From assembly GCF_900102795.1 (NCBI RefSeq), contig NZ_FMWG01000004.1, positions 1 through 64,000 of the forward strand: a stretch of 64,000 nucleotides of DNA. The letters run 5' to 3'. Under the pieces are notes generated by a model. That model made no database searches. It was given only the letters and a program-made list of their open reading frames with translations, and was not told the origin of the DNA. The translations under genes were made by a program, and so were the position numbers. Shown here piece after piece: positions 34,339 to 43,196 of this stretch. Position 1 is the stretch's first letter; the number at the start of each line of letters is the position of its first letter. The DNA comes from Epibacterium ulvae (lineage in GTDB: Bacteria; Pseudomonadota; Alphaproteobacteria; Rhodobacterales; Rhodobacteraceae).

Positions 34339-34998
34339 ATGCAAGCAGGCGGCAAAGCACTTGAGGCAGAGACAACTCTGTACGAGGCCATCCTAGAGGA
34401 TATTGCTAGAGGCAACTTAAAAGGCGGTGATCGGCTAAAAGTCTCGGCGTTAGCCAAGCAATATGGTCAAAGCGCAAGCCCGATCCGTGAAGTGCTGCGC
34501 CGCATGCAGGGCGAAGGCTTTGTCAAAATCCTCCACAACAAAGGTGCAGTCATCGTCGCTGCGGACGCTTTGACCATTCAAAATATCTTTGAAGTCCTGC
34601 AATTGCTGGAACCGTACTTTGTAAGCTGGTTCGCAGAATATGCTTTGCCTGAAATGCTAGAGGAACTCGACGCAGTACATCAGAAAATTCTGGATGCACC
34701 CAAGGATGATCTGTACTTGTTCCGTAAACTCGACACCGAGTTCCACTATGTCATCTGCAAGCATCATTATAATGATGCCGCAGCAGATACATGGAAACGC
34801 CTTCGGACCGCATTAAGCGTGCACGCCTCTAGACTGCGGATCAGCCCTCAACGCATTCAGACCATCATCGAAGAACATGCGCTTTTAATTGCGGCATGCA
34901 AAGCAAATGATTCAAAGGCTGCGCTTGAAATAATTACCCAGCACGTGAATGGCTCGTTCCATCAAATGTCACAACAAATGCGGGCCATCGGCATTTAG
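34339..34998 (+). CDS. GntR-family regulator (FCD type)
   Basis: A 219-aa protein with a winged helix (GGDRLKVSALAKQYGQSASP IREVLRRMQ, residues ~29-56) and a helical ligand-binding domain (LDTEFHYVICKHH, ASRLRISPQRIQTIIEEH). It is divergent from the DgoD-like dehydratase gene and probably represses it. ATG 34339 with AAGGAA upstream. Confidence 0.9.
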   Translation: MQAGGKALEAETTLYEAILEDIARGNLKGGDRLKVSALAKQYGQSASPIREVLRRMQGEGFVKILHNKGAVIVAADALTIQNIFEVLQLLEPYFVSWFAEYALPEMLEELDAVHQKILDAPKDDLYLFRKLDTEFHYVICKHHYNDAAADTWKRLRTALSVHASRLRISPQRIQTIIEEHALLIAACKANDSKAALEIITQHVNGSFHQMSQQMRAIGI

Positions 34999-35011
34999 AG
35001 GGCTGATAAAT

Positions 35012-35320
35012 TCAAGGCCCCCGCAACATAAGCTTTGCTGGATACGACAACGCGGACTGTGTCGCCACCTCTGCTATATTGCAGACCAAGTATATAGCGC
35101 ACTGGATCAGATCATCTAACGGCACGTGAATTGTGGAAATGCGGCTCGAAACCCAGGAATAAGACGAGGGATCGCCATAGCCGATAAAGGCCAAACCCTG
35201 ATCGTACGGAGCCCGCCTCTGCACAAAGGCGCTAAGCGCGCCGTTCGAGGTTTCAAAGCCTCCACAAAGAATGGCCATCGCAACCTGTGCATCAATCAGT
35301 TGGCTGGCATTGCCCCCCAT
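35012..35320 (-). pseudogene. LacI-family regulator remnant
   Basis: The open frame encodes the C-terminal effector-domain pattern of LacI regulators (AILCGGFETSNGALSAF, LAFIGYGDPSSYSWVSSRIS, TIHVPLDDL), then drifts into unrelated sequence. No DNA-binding N-terminus is present upstream. First member of a series of gene fragments. Confidence 0.6.
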
Positions 35321-35422
35321 GCCAGATGAGGATTTTACAATATATATATCAAGGTCTTATCGGCCTGCAACCCAGCGGCCGCAAGCCCGTTTTGATCGGC
35401 TTGAAAACGTTGCGCACCCTAA

Positions 35423-35563
35423 AGGAGAGGCCGCAGCTGTCATCTTTTGGCCGCGCTGATGTTGGCGCGTGTCGAAGGCAAATCCCCAGTGGAATACCTG
35501 TCTGTAAACGAACAAAAGCGCGTGCGCACGTATAAAAGCTGGATTAAAGGACATATAACATGA
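35423..35563 (+). pseudogene. C-terminal fragment of a phosphotransferase-like protein
   Basis: A frame without start encodes HLLAALMLARVEGKSPVEYL and a basic end, resembling the C-terminus of aminoglycoside-phosphotransferase-family proteins (LLAR-x-x-GKSPVEYL). Its TGA overlaps the ATG of the following enolase fragment (ATGA), which suggests the original operon spacing survived. Confidence 0.5.
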
Positions 35564-35778
35564 CGGTCATATCAGACATCATCGGTCGCCGCGTCTGGGA
35601 TTCCCGCAGTCGCCCCACTGTGAAAGTTGATGTCCAACTCAAAAACGGGACTTTGGGCCGCGCCATTGCGCCTGCAGGTGCCTCACGAGGGTCGCGCGAA
35701 GGAATTGGCGGCACAACGCTACAAGGCGTGAACGTATCCAATGCTTTGGTCAACGTGAAATGGACAGCAACGCCATGA
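35560..35778 (+). pseudogene. Enolase (phosphopyruvate hydratase) paralogue, N-terminal fragment
   Basis: The 72 residues begin [20 protein letters not shown] and continue with [12 protein letters not shown], the enolase N-terminal signature, though conserved positions differ (WDSRSRP for WDSRGNP). The barrel and all metal ligands are missing. It breaks at about 35755 into a fumarylacetoacetate-hydrolase-like fragment. Confidence 0.75.
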
Positions 35779-36302
35779 TCGACATGTTGGGCGGCTGGCT
35801 GGATGTGAACGGCCAACGCATGCAAACCTGCACGATGATTTTTGATACAGCAATCATCGTCAGCTATATGTCAGCATTTACCCGCCTAGAACCGGGCGAT
35901 CTGATCTGCGCAGGCCCACCTCCGGGTGTGGGTGCAGGGAAAAAGGGGAACCCGAACGCATCCGCCTATTCCAGATCTAAGGCGATTGAGATGATCAAAT
36001 CCATGGGCAAAGAACTGACCGAGAAAAACATCACTGTGAACTGCGTCACGCCTGCAGCGGCCAAAACCCGCATTTTTGATCAGGTGTCTAAAGAGGTCAT
36101 AGAGTTCATGCTGCAAAAAATCCGCGCGGGCGCTTTTGACCGTAGAAGAAATCGCAAGCATGGTGTTGTGATCGCATCTGCCGAGAACTCGTTTATAAAG
36201 GGGGCTGTTTTCGATCTCTCTGCTGGGCAAGCCACCTATTCAAAATGGCCCGCGCAAAGCGGGCCGTATTTCTCTTATCTGGCCTTAGCCCGCGCTGCGT
36301 GA
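35760..36302 (+). pseudogene. Chimeric frame: FAH-family fragment fused to SDR C-terminus
   Basis: One 180-aa open frame joins two unrelated remnants. Residues ~12-62 (WLDVNGQRMQTCTMIFDTAI...LEPGDLICAGPPPGVGAG) match the end of a fumarylacetoacetate hydrolase family protein. Residues ~64-165 (NPNASAYSRSKAIEMIKSMG, ITVNCVTPAAAKTRIFDQVS, GAVFDLSAG) match the second half of an SDR, with the YxxxK present but the NAD-binding half gone. A deletion within a former sugar-degradation operon explains it. The protein is unlikely to be an enzyme. Confidence 0.75.
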
Positions 36303-36472
36303 AGCGCCTGCGCCAAGACATGCATATCCCCCACATGATTGGCCAGGATTAAAATCAGTCGCGAGTTGAGCGCCTGACTTTCATCCTCTGACAAATCCGC
36401 GTGGGCCTCGATCAAATCTTCATAGAACTGATCCGCATCTGCGATATTGGCTTTTGTAATCAATTCACCCAT
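36275..36472 (-). CDS. DUF2783 small protein, possible hydroxylase partner
   Basis: A 65-aa acidic helical protein (MGELITKANIADADQFYEDL, then ILILANHVGDMHVLAQAL). DUF2783 proteins usually lie next to MhpA-type flavoprotein hydroxylases, as here, with only 3 bases between the genes. By analogy with the small coupling protein reported for the Pseudomonas 3-hydroxyphenylacetate hydroxylase, it may assist the flavoprotein; this is inference. Confidence 0.8.
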   Translation of the reverse strand: MGELITKANIADADQFYEDLIEAHADLSEDESQALNSRLILILANHVGDMHVLAQALHAARAKAR

Positions 36473-36475
36473 GGC

Positions 36476-38095
36476 TCAATCCTTTCCGCAGGCTTTGCGC
36501 AACGCGTGTACGGTTTGCGCTTGGTCATAGGTTTCCCAACGCGCGGCGATGTGCTGGTCTGGACGGATCAAATAGACCCCAGAGTGTTCTGATCCCAAAT
36601 ACCGCGCACGCAACAACTCATGCGCGGCAGAGCTTGTATCAATCCGCATGCCTTTGATAGGGATACCATCAACGTCCAATATCTCCGGAACATCTTGATT
36701 AAGGCCCAGCAAAATAAACGCATCCCCCAGATGATCCAGAAGGAACCCATCATTCATAGGCGCATCCGGACAAGGGCTGCCAACACGCGTACGCGCCGGG
36801 CCGTTTAAAACATCCGCGCCATTCAACGAGAGCCCATCATAGGTGCATGGCATCGACAGACGGCCAGAATTCACCAAAGGGCGTGCAAATTCGTAGTCTT
36901 GCGACAAATCCAAGACCGCGTTGCGGAACTGATGGCTGACCTTGGACTTTGGCGTAATAAAATCTGTGGCGCGGGTAGAATTCCGAATGTTTTCATCCGC
37001 ACCATAGATCCGTTCTTCAGAATAGCTGTCGATCAGGCTTTCTGGCGCTTTCCCGTTTACAACAAGCCCCAGTTTCCAGCCCAGATTATCGACATCTTGC
37101 ATCCCAGAATTTGCACCGCGTGCCCCAAAGGGTGAAACCTGATGCGCACTATCACCGGCAAAGATCACGCGCCCATGGCGAAACTCTTCCATGCGTTTGC
37201 ATTGAAAAGTGTAGATCGACGACCAGACCATGTCATACTCGATCTTCTCCCCCAGCATGGCATCCAGACGCTTGCGGATGTTTTCTTCTTTCATCTCTTC
37301 TTTGCGGTCAACATCCCAGCCGATCTGGAAATCGATACGCCAGACATCATCTGGCTGTTTGTGCAGCAAAGCAGAGGCCCCGGATTTGAAATGGGGTTCA
37401 AACCAGAACCAGCGTTCCGTTGGGTATTCCGCTTTCATGCGAATGTCAGCGATCAAGAAACTGTCTTGAAAAACCCGGCCATCAAACTCAAGCCCCATCA
37501 TGCCCCGCAAAGGCGAGCTGGCGCCATCGCAACCAATCAGCCAATCCGCCTCAAGCCTGTAGGTGCCATCTGGCGTCAGCACGGTCAGCGCGACATGATC
37601 ATCAAAGGTTTCAACCGCCTCAACCCGGTTCTTTCCGCGCACGTCGATGGGGGCACCCTTTTTGATTTCTTCCTGAATTTGTTCAAACAAAAAGCGTTCG
37701 AAATAGGGCTGTTGCAGGTTGATGAACGCCGGGTTCTTGTGCCCCTCCTCGGGTAAGAGGTTGAATTCAAAGACCTGGCGATCATCGTGGAAGACCTTAC
37801 CAATGTTCCAGACGACCCCTTTGTCGACCATCACATCCCCGCAGCCATATCGATCTGCGATTTCAAGCGTTCGCTTGGCAAAACAGATGGCGCGGCTGCC
37901 CATGCCAATGCCTTCGTGGTCATCCAAAACAACCACCGGCACGCCTTGGCGACCAAGGTCAAGCGCAATGCCCAACCCCACAGGGCCGCCCCCCATCACA
38001 ACGACGGGGTGGCGTACCACGGCATCCTGATCCTGGTCCGCTGACCGTTCATAGGGGTACAGTTTGAACGCAAGTGGATAGCGATCCTGAAACAT
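36476..38095 (-). CDS. FAD-dependent aromatic hydroxylase (MhpA/MhaA-like)
   Basis: A 539-aa class A flavoprotein monooxygenase: GGGPVGLGIALDLGRQG (FAD, residues ~34-50), a central DG motif (WLIGCDGASSPLR) and the GD motif (VIFAGDSAHQVSPFGARGANSGMQDVDNLGWKL). Relatives hydroxylate phenolic acids with NAD(P)H and O2. Immediately clustered with hmgA, fahA and maiA, the best-fitting reaction is 6-hydroxylation of 3-hydroxyphenylacetate to homogentisate. No 4-hydroxyphenylpyruvate dioxygenase is present in the window. Confidence 0.88.
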   Translation of the reverse strand: MFQDRYPLAFKLYPYERSADQDQDAVVRHPVVVMGGGPVGLGIALDLGRQGVPVVVLDDHEGIGMGSRAICFAKRTLEIADRYGCGDVMVDKGVVWNIGKVFHDDRQVFEFNLLPEEGHKNPAFINLQQPYFERFLFEQIQEEIKKGAPIDVRGKNRVEAVETFDDHVALTVLTPDGTYRLEADWLIGCDGASSPLRGMMGLEFDGRVFQDSFLIADIRMKAEYPTERWFWFEPHFKSGASALLHKQPDDVWRIDFQIGWDVDRKEEMKEENIRKRLDAMLGEKIEYDMVWSSIYTFQCKRMEEFRHGRVIFAGDSAHQVSPFGARGANSGMQDVDNLGWKLGLVVNGKAPESLIDSYSEERIYGADENIRNSTRATDFITPKSKVSHQFRNAVLDLSQDYEFARPLVNSGRLSMPCTYDGLSLNGADVLNGPARTRVGSPCPDAPMNDGFLLDHLGDAFILLGLNQDVPEILDVDGIPIKGMRIDTSSAAHELLRARYLGSEHSGVYLIRPDQHIAARWETYDQAQTVHALRKACGKD

Positions 38096-38121
38096 AGCAG
38101 GTCCTCCCTAATCGTAAGTGC

Positions 38122-39072
38122 TTAGTTCTGCAGAGCGTTCCACATATCTTTGTCACGCTGCGCGGTCCAAACACGTGGGGTATCGATGCCACGGGCTTCG
38201 TCGTAGGCACGTGCTACATTGAACGGCAGGCAGTGCTCATAGATCGCATAGTCTTTGAACTTTTCATCGCAAGATTCACGCACCGCATCCCATGCTTCTT
38301 TCAGGCTGCCACCGCGCGCAACAACACGCTCAACAGGCTTATAGGTCGAGGTGACAAAATCTTCGGTTGCGGCCAGCGCTTTTGCGACCATGTCTTCACC
38401 CACCAGCGCATCACCGCGGCCCGGAGCAATGGATTTTGGTTCAAACGCCGCGATGTTCGCCAGCGTATCCGCCCAATCGCCAAAGTGACCGTCGCCACAA
38501 TAGCAAGCAGAGTGGTATTCCACGATGTCGCCGGTGAACATAACTTCTTGATCTGGAACCCAAACCACAGCGTCACCTGCAGTGTGCGCGCGGCCCAGAT
38601 GCATAATGTCAACGCGGCGCTTGCCCAGATACACAGTCAGGCTGTCGCTAAAGGTGGTGGTCGGCCAGGTCAGACCGGGAATTTCTTCATGGCCCTGAAA
38701 CAAACGCGGGAAACGATCGAATTCAGAGTCCCAATCTTCTTGGCCCCGTTCAGCAACCATTGATCGGGCGGTATCAGACATGATGATTTCACCCGCACCA
38801 TAGGCCGACGCCCCCAGAACACGCACCGCGTGATAGTGGGTCAACACCACATGGCTGATCGGCTTATCTGTAACGGAACGTACGCATTCAATCACTTTAC
38901 GCGCCAGACGTGGGGTCGCCTGTGCTTCGACGATCATGACGCTTTCGTCACCAATGATAACACCAGTGTTTGGGTCACCTTCCGCGGTAAAGGCATAAAG
39001 CCCCTCACCTACTTTGGTAAAACTGATGTTTTTTTCTTCCATATCGCCAGCTGAGGCAAAGGCTTTAGACAT
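38122..39072 (-). CDS. Metallo-beta-lactamase-fold hydrolase
   Basis: A 316-aa MBL-fold protein: VVLTHYHAVRVLGASAYGAG, a HxH with the following Asp-His replaced by Val-Arg; LGRAHTAGDAVVW; VMFTGDIVEYHSACYCGDGH. The variant first motif suggests altered metal binding. The protein sits between the hydroxylase and fahA, so a role with an aromatic acid ester or thioester is possible, but nothing proves it. Confidence 0.85.
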   Translation of the reverse strand: MSKAFASAGDMEEKNISFTKVGEGLYAFTAEGDPNTGVIIGDESVMIVEAQATPRLARKVIECVRSVTDKPISHVVLTHYHAVRVLGASAYGAGEIIMSDTARSMVAERGQEDWDSEFDRFPRLFQGHEEIPGLTWPTTTFSDSLTVYLGKRRVDIMHLGRAHTAGDAVVWVPDQEVMFTGDIVEYHSACYCGDGHFGDWADTLANIAAFEPKSIAPGRGDALVGEDMVAKALAATEDFVTSTYKPVERVVARGGSLKEAWDAVRESCDEKFKDYAIYEHCLPFNVARAYDEARGIDTPRVWTAQRDKDMWNALQN

Positions 39073-39154
39073 AACTCTCTCCTTCTCGGAAAGCGCGTTC
39101 CGAGTTACGTGTGTTTCTTATGGCTGCCCCTGCTCACGCCGGGGCGTGCTGCGA

Positions 39155-40411
39155 TTATTTGGCCCAGTCAGGCACGGCTGGTGCAGGCAAAACGGTGCCC
39201 GTACATTCTCCAAAGCCGACACGATAGCCGTCCCCTTTGGCGGCCCCCCGCAAGGTCAATGTGTCGCCATCTTCAAGGAACGAACGCGTTTCGCCGGTGG
39301 CCAGCGTCATCGGCTCTTTGCCGCCCCAGCTGAGTTCCAGCATTGAGCCGCGATTTTCCTTTTCAGCACCAGAAATCGTGCCAGACCCCAGCAGGTCGCC
39401 GGTGCGCATGGAACAGCCAGATGTGGTGTGGTGGCACAGTTGCTGTGCCGCAGAATAGTACATCTCGTTGTAATTCGTGCGGGCGATGATGCTTTCGTTC
39501 TGGCCGTCTGGGGCCAGACCAACCTCAAGGTCGATATCATACAGCATCGGGCCGGGTTCCGTCAGATACGCCAACTGCGGGCGTTCACGCTCTGGGGTAG
39601 AGGTGCGGAAAGGCTCCAAGGCCGCTTTGGTCACAATCCAGGGGCTGATCGAAGTCGCCGTTGCTTTGGCCTGAAACGGGCCAAGCGGCTGGTATTCCCA
39701 GGCCTGAATATCACGCGCGGACCAATCGTTCAGCAGCACATAGCCAAAAATCATATCATCGGCCTGCTGCACCGATACCATGCCATCAGAAGGCTGGCCA
39801 ACAATGGCCCCCATTTCCAGCTCTAGATCAAACCGGGCACAGGCCGCAAAACGCGGCAGCTCATCGTTTGGGCCTTTCAACTGGCCGTTCGGACGCACAA
39901 CATCGGTACCCGAAACCACAACAGAAGAGGCGCGACCATTGTAGCCAATTGGAATAGACAACCAATTTGGCGGCAGGGCGTTTGCCGGATCGCGGAACAT
40001 TGAACCAACGTTGATGGCGTGGTTTTTACCTGCATAAAAGTCCGTGTATTCCGCAACAGTGAACGGCATATGCATAGTCACATCCGCCTGTGCCACCAGA
40101 TGCGCGGCAAAGGCGGCCTCTTGTGCGGCCCCTGCGGTTAAACCCTGTTGCAGCTGATCGCGCAGCGCCGCCCAGACTATTGGCCCGGCAGACATAACAT
40201 CGTTCCAGACGCCGGATTGCAGCAATGCGCCACCCTCCAATGTCAATGCACCCTCGGCTTCAAGCGCGGTCAGATCAAGGATTTGATCGCCAATGGCAAC
40301 GCCACAGCGTGCGGTGCCATCTGTAGAAAACACACCATAAGGCAAGTTGTTCAGGGGGAAATCGGTCTCAGAGGTGTTCGCGCTCTCGACCCAGCTTTTG
40401 AGCAAAGTCAT
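39155..40411 (-). CDS. fahA: Fumarylacetoacetase
   Basis: A 418-aa protein with the FAH hallmarks: NNLPYGVFS at the N-terminus, YTDFYAGKNHAINVGSMFR (catalytic His region), FDLELEMGAIVG (metal ligands), NDWSARDIQAWEYQPLGPF and GSGTISG near the C-terminus. It hydrolyses fumarylacetoacetate to fumarate and acetoacetate, the last step of homogentisate degradation. Ten bases downstream of hmgA. Confidence 0.96.
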   Translation of the reverse strand: MTLLKSWVESANTSETDFPLNNLPYGVFSTDGTARCGVAIGDQILDLTALEAEGALTLEGGALLQSGVWNDVMSAGPIVWAALRDQLQQGLTAGAAQEAAFAAHLVAQADVTMHMPFTVAEYTDFYAGKNHAINVGSMFRDPANALPPNWLSIPIGYNGRASSVVVSGTDVVRPNGQLKGPNDELPRFAACARFDLELEMGAIVGQPSDGMVSVQQADDMIFGYVLLNDWSARDIQAWEYQPLGPFQAKATATSISPWIVTKAALEPFRTSTPERERPQLAYLTEPGPMLYDIDLEVGLAPDGQNESIIARTNYNEMYYSAAQQLCHHTTSGCSMRTGDLLGSGTISGAEKENRGSMLELSWGGKEPMTLATGETRSFLEDGDTLTLRGAAKGDGYRVGFGECTGTVLPAPAVPDWAK

Positions 40412-40420
40412 GTGTGTTCC

Positions 40421-41779
40421 TTATCGTTTCCAATTGCCTTCAGGGGTGCCATCAAAGTTCTTTTCGAGGCTGTCCCAGCAATCAATATAGTCATCTTGTA
40501 GAGGCGCTTCTTGGGCCGCAAATTGCGTCAGATGCTGCGGGAAGCGGGTCTCGAACATAAAGGACATGGTATTGTCCAGCTTTTCAGGCCCAAGGTTGCT
40601 GTGGGTTGCTTTGTCAAAGGCCTGTTTATCAGGGCCATGCGGCAGCATCATATTGTGCAAGCTGATCGCCCCCGGCTCAAAGCCTCCTGGTTTGGCATCA
40701 TATTCGCCATAAATATTGCCCATCAGTTCAGACATAACGTTCTTGTGGTACCATGGTGGGCGGAAGGTATCTTCCATTGTCATCCAGCGTTCACGGAACA
40801 GGACAAAATCGATGTTTGCCGTACCCGGCACGCCAGATGGCGCTGTCAAAACGGTAAAGATCGAAGGATCAGGGTGATCAAACAGGATCGCGCCGATCGG
40901 GCAATAATCACGCAGATTATATTTACAGGGCGCGTAATTCCCGTGCCATGCGACCACATCCAATGGTGAATGGTCAATAAAGGTTTCGTGGAACTGACCC
41001 TGCCATTTGATCACAACCCGCGAACGGACTTCACGATCTTCAAAAGCAGCAACCGGAGTTTTGAAATCACGGCGGTTTGCCATGCCGTTTGCACCAATTG
41101 GCCCACGGCCGGGCAGATCCAGTTTCTGTCCGTAATTTTCGCATACAAATCCGCGCGCCGGACCATCAATCACCTCAACCCGATAAACCAGACCCCGCGG
41201 CAGGATGGCGATTTCTTTTGGTTCCAGATCAATCACACCCAACTCGGTGCAGAACCGTAGACGGCCTTCTTGAGGAACCACCAAAAGCTCTGAATCAGCG
41301 GAATAGAAATACTCGTCTTCCATGCTTTCGGTGACCAGATACACATGGCTCGCCATACCAACCTGCGTGTAAACGTCCCCCGCAGTCGTCATGGTTTTCA
41401 TGCCAGTAACCCAAGTCAGCTTATCACCGGTATGCGGGATCGGGCTCCAGCGATACTGCCCCAAAGACGTCACATCTTCCAAAACATGTGGTGCAGATTT
41501 CCAATCCGGCATTTCAATCTTTTCAAAGCGACCAACGTGTTTGACCGACGGACGAATACGATAGCACCATGTACGTTCATTCTGGTGGCTGGGTGCCGTG
41601 AATGCGGTGCCGGAGAGCTGTTCACCATAAAGACCATAAGCGCATTTCTGAGGGCTGTTCATGCCCTGCGGCAGAGCACCCGGTAGGGCCTCGGTTTCAA
41701 AATCATTGCCAAACCCGGGCATATAACCGGGGGTCGTTCCCATCGTGTTTTCAGACCTGATCAATGCAGTTTCAGTCAT
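40421..41779 (-). CDS. hmgA: Homogentisate 1,2-dioxygenase
   Basis: A 452-aa protein: [20 protein letters not shown] at the N-terminus, the iron-binding region [20 protein letters not shown] (His and Glu ligands) and [16 protein letters not shown] (third His). It opens the homogentisate ring to maleylacetoacetate. ATG 41779 has GAGGAA upstream; a GTG 15 bases earlier is unlikely. First gene of the minus-strand operon, divergent from its probable MarR regulator. Confidence 0.96.
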   Translation of the reverse strand: MTETALIRSENTMGTTPGYMPGFGNDFETEALPGALPQGMNSPQKCAYGLYGEQLSGTAFTAPSHQNERTWCYRIRPSVKHVGRFEKIEMPDWKSAPHVLEDVTSLGQYRWSPIPHTGDKLTWVTGMKTMTTAGDVYTQVGMASHVYLVTESMEDEYFYSADSELLVVPQEGRLRFCTELGVIDLEPKEIAILPRGLVYRVEVIDGPARGFVCENYGQKLDLPGRGPIGANGMANRRDFKTPVAAFEDREVRSRVVIKWQGQFHETFIDHSPLDVVAWHGNYAPCKYNLRDYCPIGAILFDHPDPSIFTVLTAPSGVPGTANIDFVLFRERWMTMEDTFRPPWYHKNVMSELMGNIYGEYDAKPGGFEPGAISLHNMMLPHGPDKQAFDKATHSNLGPEKLDNTMSFMFETRFPQHLTQFAAQEAPLQDDYIDCWDSLEKNFDGTPEGNWKR

Positions 41780-41840
41780 GATATTCCTCTTCACCCTTTG
41801 CTACCTCAGCCATGCCGAGTCAGCCAACGTCTTGCGCTTA

Positions 41841-41895
41841 AAATTGGTTGCAAATGAAACGAAGTCAAGATATTTGTTGCAAACGTAACCAATTT
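41841..41895. promoter_or_regulatory. Operator region between hmgA and the MarR gene
   Basis: Two direct copies of GTTGCAAAYGWAAC (41847-41860 and 41876-41889), each a partial palindrome GTTnC-N4-GnAAC, are spaced 29 bases apart. The outer flanks AAATTGGTT and AACCAATTT form a larger inverted repeat. The placement between divergent genes points to binding by the MarR regulator. Confidence 0.7.
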
Positions 41896-41937
41896 AGCGC
41901 CAAAATTTCAAGAACACTGTGTTTTTTTGGAGGGGTC

Positions 41938-42393
41938 ATGACGCAAGCATTGCCGGATTTCGATCTGGAACAATATCTGCCGTACCAATTTGCCGTGATT
42001 ACCGCCCAGCTCAGTGCGAATCTCGCCAATCGATACCGCGACAAATACGCGATCACGGTGGCAGAATGGCGTGTGTTGGTGAACCTTTCTTACTCCGATA
42101 GTCGATCCATACGAGACATTCAGTGGCGTGTGGGAATGGACAAATCCAAAGTAAGCCGCGCCGTGTCTCGGCTAGAAGCTGCGGGGCATCTCACAAAAGC
42201 CGTCAATCCCAATGACCGCAGGTTGCTGCAACTTTCCCTGACAGAAGAAGGCTATCAGCTGGTTAGAGATCTCGTTCCGCTGGCCGAAGACTTTCAAGAC
42301 AAACTTCGCGCGCAGCTTGGGCCTCAGTTTGCCTCTCTCAGCCAAGCCTTAAATACCCTCATGAAGGAAATACTCGATGACAACTCTGTATGA
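41938..42393 (+). CDS. MarR-family regulator of the homogentisate genes
   Basis: A 151-aa MarR protein (MTQALPDFDLEQYLPYQF; winged helix IRDIQWRVGMDKSKVSRAVSRLE, then NPNDRRLLQLSLTEEG). ATG 41938 has a strong GGAGGGG site; the frame is open upstream across the operator and that part is not coding. It overlaps maiA by 17 bases. It probably represses hmgA-fahA and itself, induced by an aromatic intermediate. Confidence 0.9.
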   Translation: MTQALPDFDLEQYLPYQFAVITAQLSANLANRYRDKYAITVAEWRVLVNLSYSDSRSIRDIQWRVGMDKSKVSRAVSRLEAAGHLTKAVNPNDRRLLQLSLTEEGYQLVRDLVPLAEDFQDKLRAQLGPQFASLSQALNTLMKEILDDNSV

Positions 42394-42994
42394 TTACTGG
42401 CGGTCTTCCGCGAGCTACCGTGTGCGCATCGCGCTTGGCCTTGCAGACATGCAATGGAACACAGAAATTGTCGACTTGCTGAATGCGGACCATCGCAGCG
42501 ACACCCATTTGACGCGCAATCCCCAGGGTTTGGTTCCCACGTTAGACCTTGATGGGCAAATGATGGCGCAATCCATTGCGATCATCGAATATCTGGATGA
42601 AACGCGTGACTTGGGCCTCCTGCCCAAATCCCCAATGGAAAAGGCAAAAGTGCGCGCTTTGGCCTATGCCATCGCCATGGAAATCCATCCGATCTGCAAC
42701 CTGAACGTCGCCAAATTTGCGGTGCAAACGTCTCAAGGCGCAATCGAAAACAAACAATGGATGCAGCATTTTATTACCAAAGGCCTGCTTGCATATGAAC
42801 AATTGATGCCAAACGGAACATACTCCTACGGAGAGAGTGTTACATTGGCCGACATTTGCCTGATGCCTCAAATTTATAACGCAAATAGATGGGATGTTGA
42901 TTTAGGCCCTATGCCAAAAATTCGCAGTGTTGTGTCTCAACTTGAGAAACTCCCTGCATTTGCGAGTGCCCATCCCGACAATTCACCCCACTGA
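42377..42994 (+). CDS. maiA: Maleylacetoacetate isomerase
   Basis: A 205-aa zeta-class glutathione transferase with the diagnostic SSASYRVRIALG active-site motif (residues ~10-21), NPQGLVPTL and the C-terminal GESVTLADICLMPQI. It isomerises maleylacetoacetate to fumarylacetoacetate using glutathione, the step between HmgA and FahA. Its start lies inside the MarR gene end, so the two are co-translated. Confidence 0.95.
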   Translation: MTTLYDYWRSSASYRVRIALGLADMQWNTEIVDLLNADHRSDTHLTRNPQGLVPTLDLDGQMMAQSIAIIEYLDETRDLGLLPKSPMEKAKVRALAYAIAMEIHPICNLNVAKFAVQTSQGAIENKQWMQHFITKGLLAYEQLMPNGTYSYGESVTLADICLMPQIYNANRWDVDLGPMPKIRSVVSQLEKLPAFASAHPDNSPH

Positions 42995-43046
42995 TAATGG
43001 CCCGATACTCTGTCATTTGTGGCAAAAACAGATAGCGGTAAACTCC

Positions 43047-43196
43047 ATGAATTTTCCCACACCGCAGGCCGCAGATGCGCTCAGCTTTGGCAATATGACA
43101 GCGAAAGAAATCTGCGGCCGGCTCCAGTTCATGTCTGAAGAAAACCAGCTGGTGCGCAAGCTTCTTCAGACGTTCATTGACGATCAGCCCAGATAG
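43047..43196 (+). CDS. Possible 49-aa protein between maiA and livF
   Basis: The frame MNFPTPQAADALSFGNMTAK, ending TFIDDQPR, is helix-like and open, but lacks a clear ribosome site and overlaps the convergent ABC gene by 13 bases. No family recognised. It may be a small real gene or chance. Confidence 0.3.
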   Translation: MNFPTPQAADALSFGNMTAKEICGRLQFMSEENQLVRKLLQTFIDDQPR

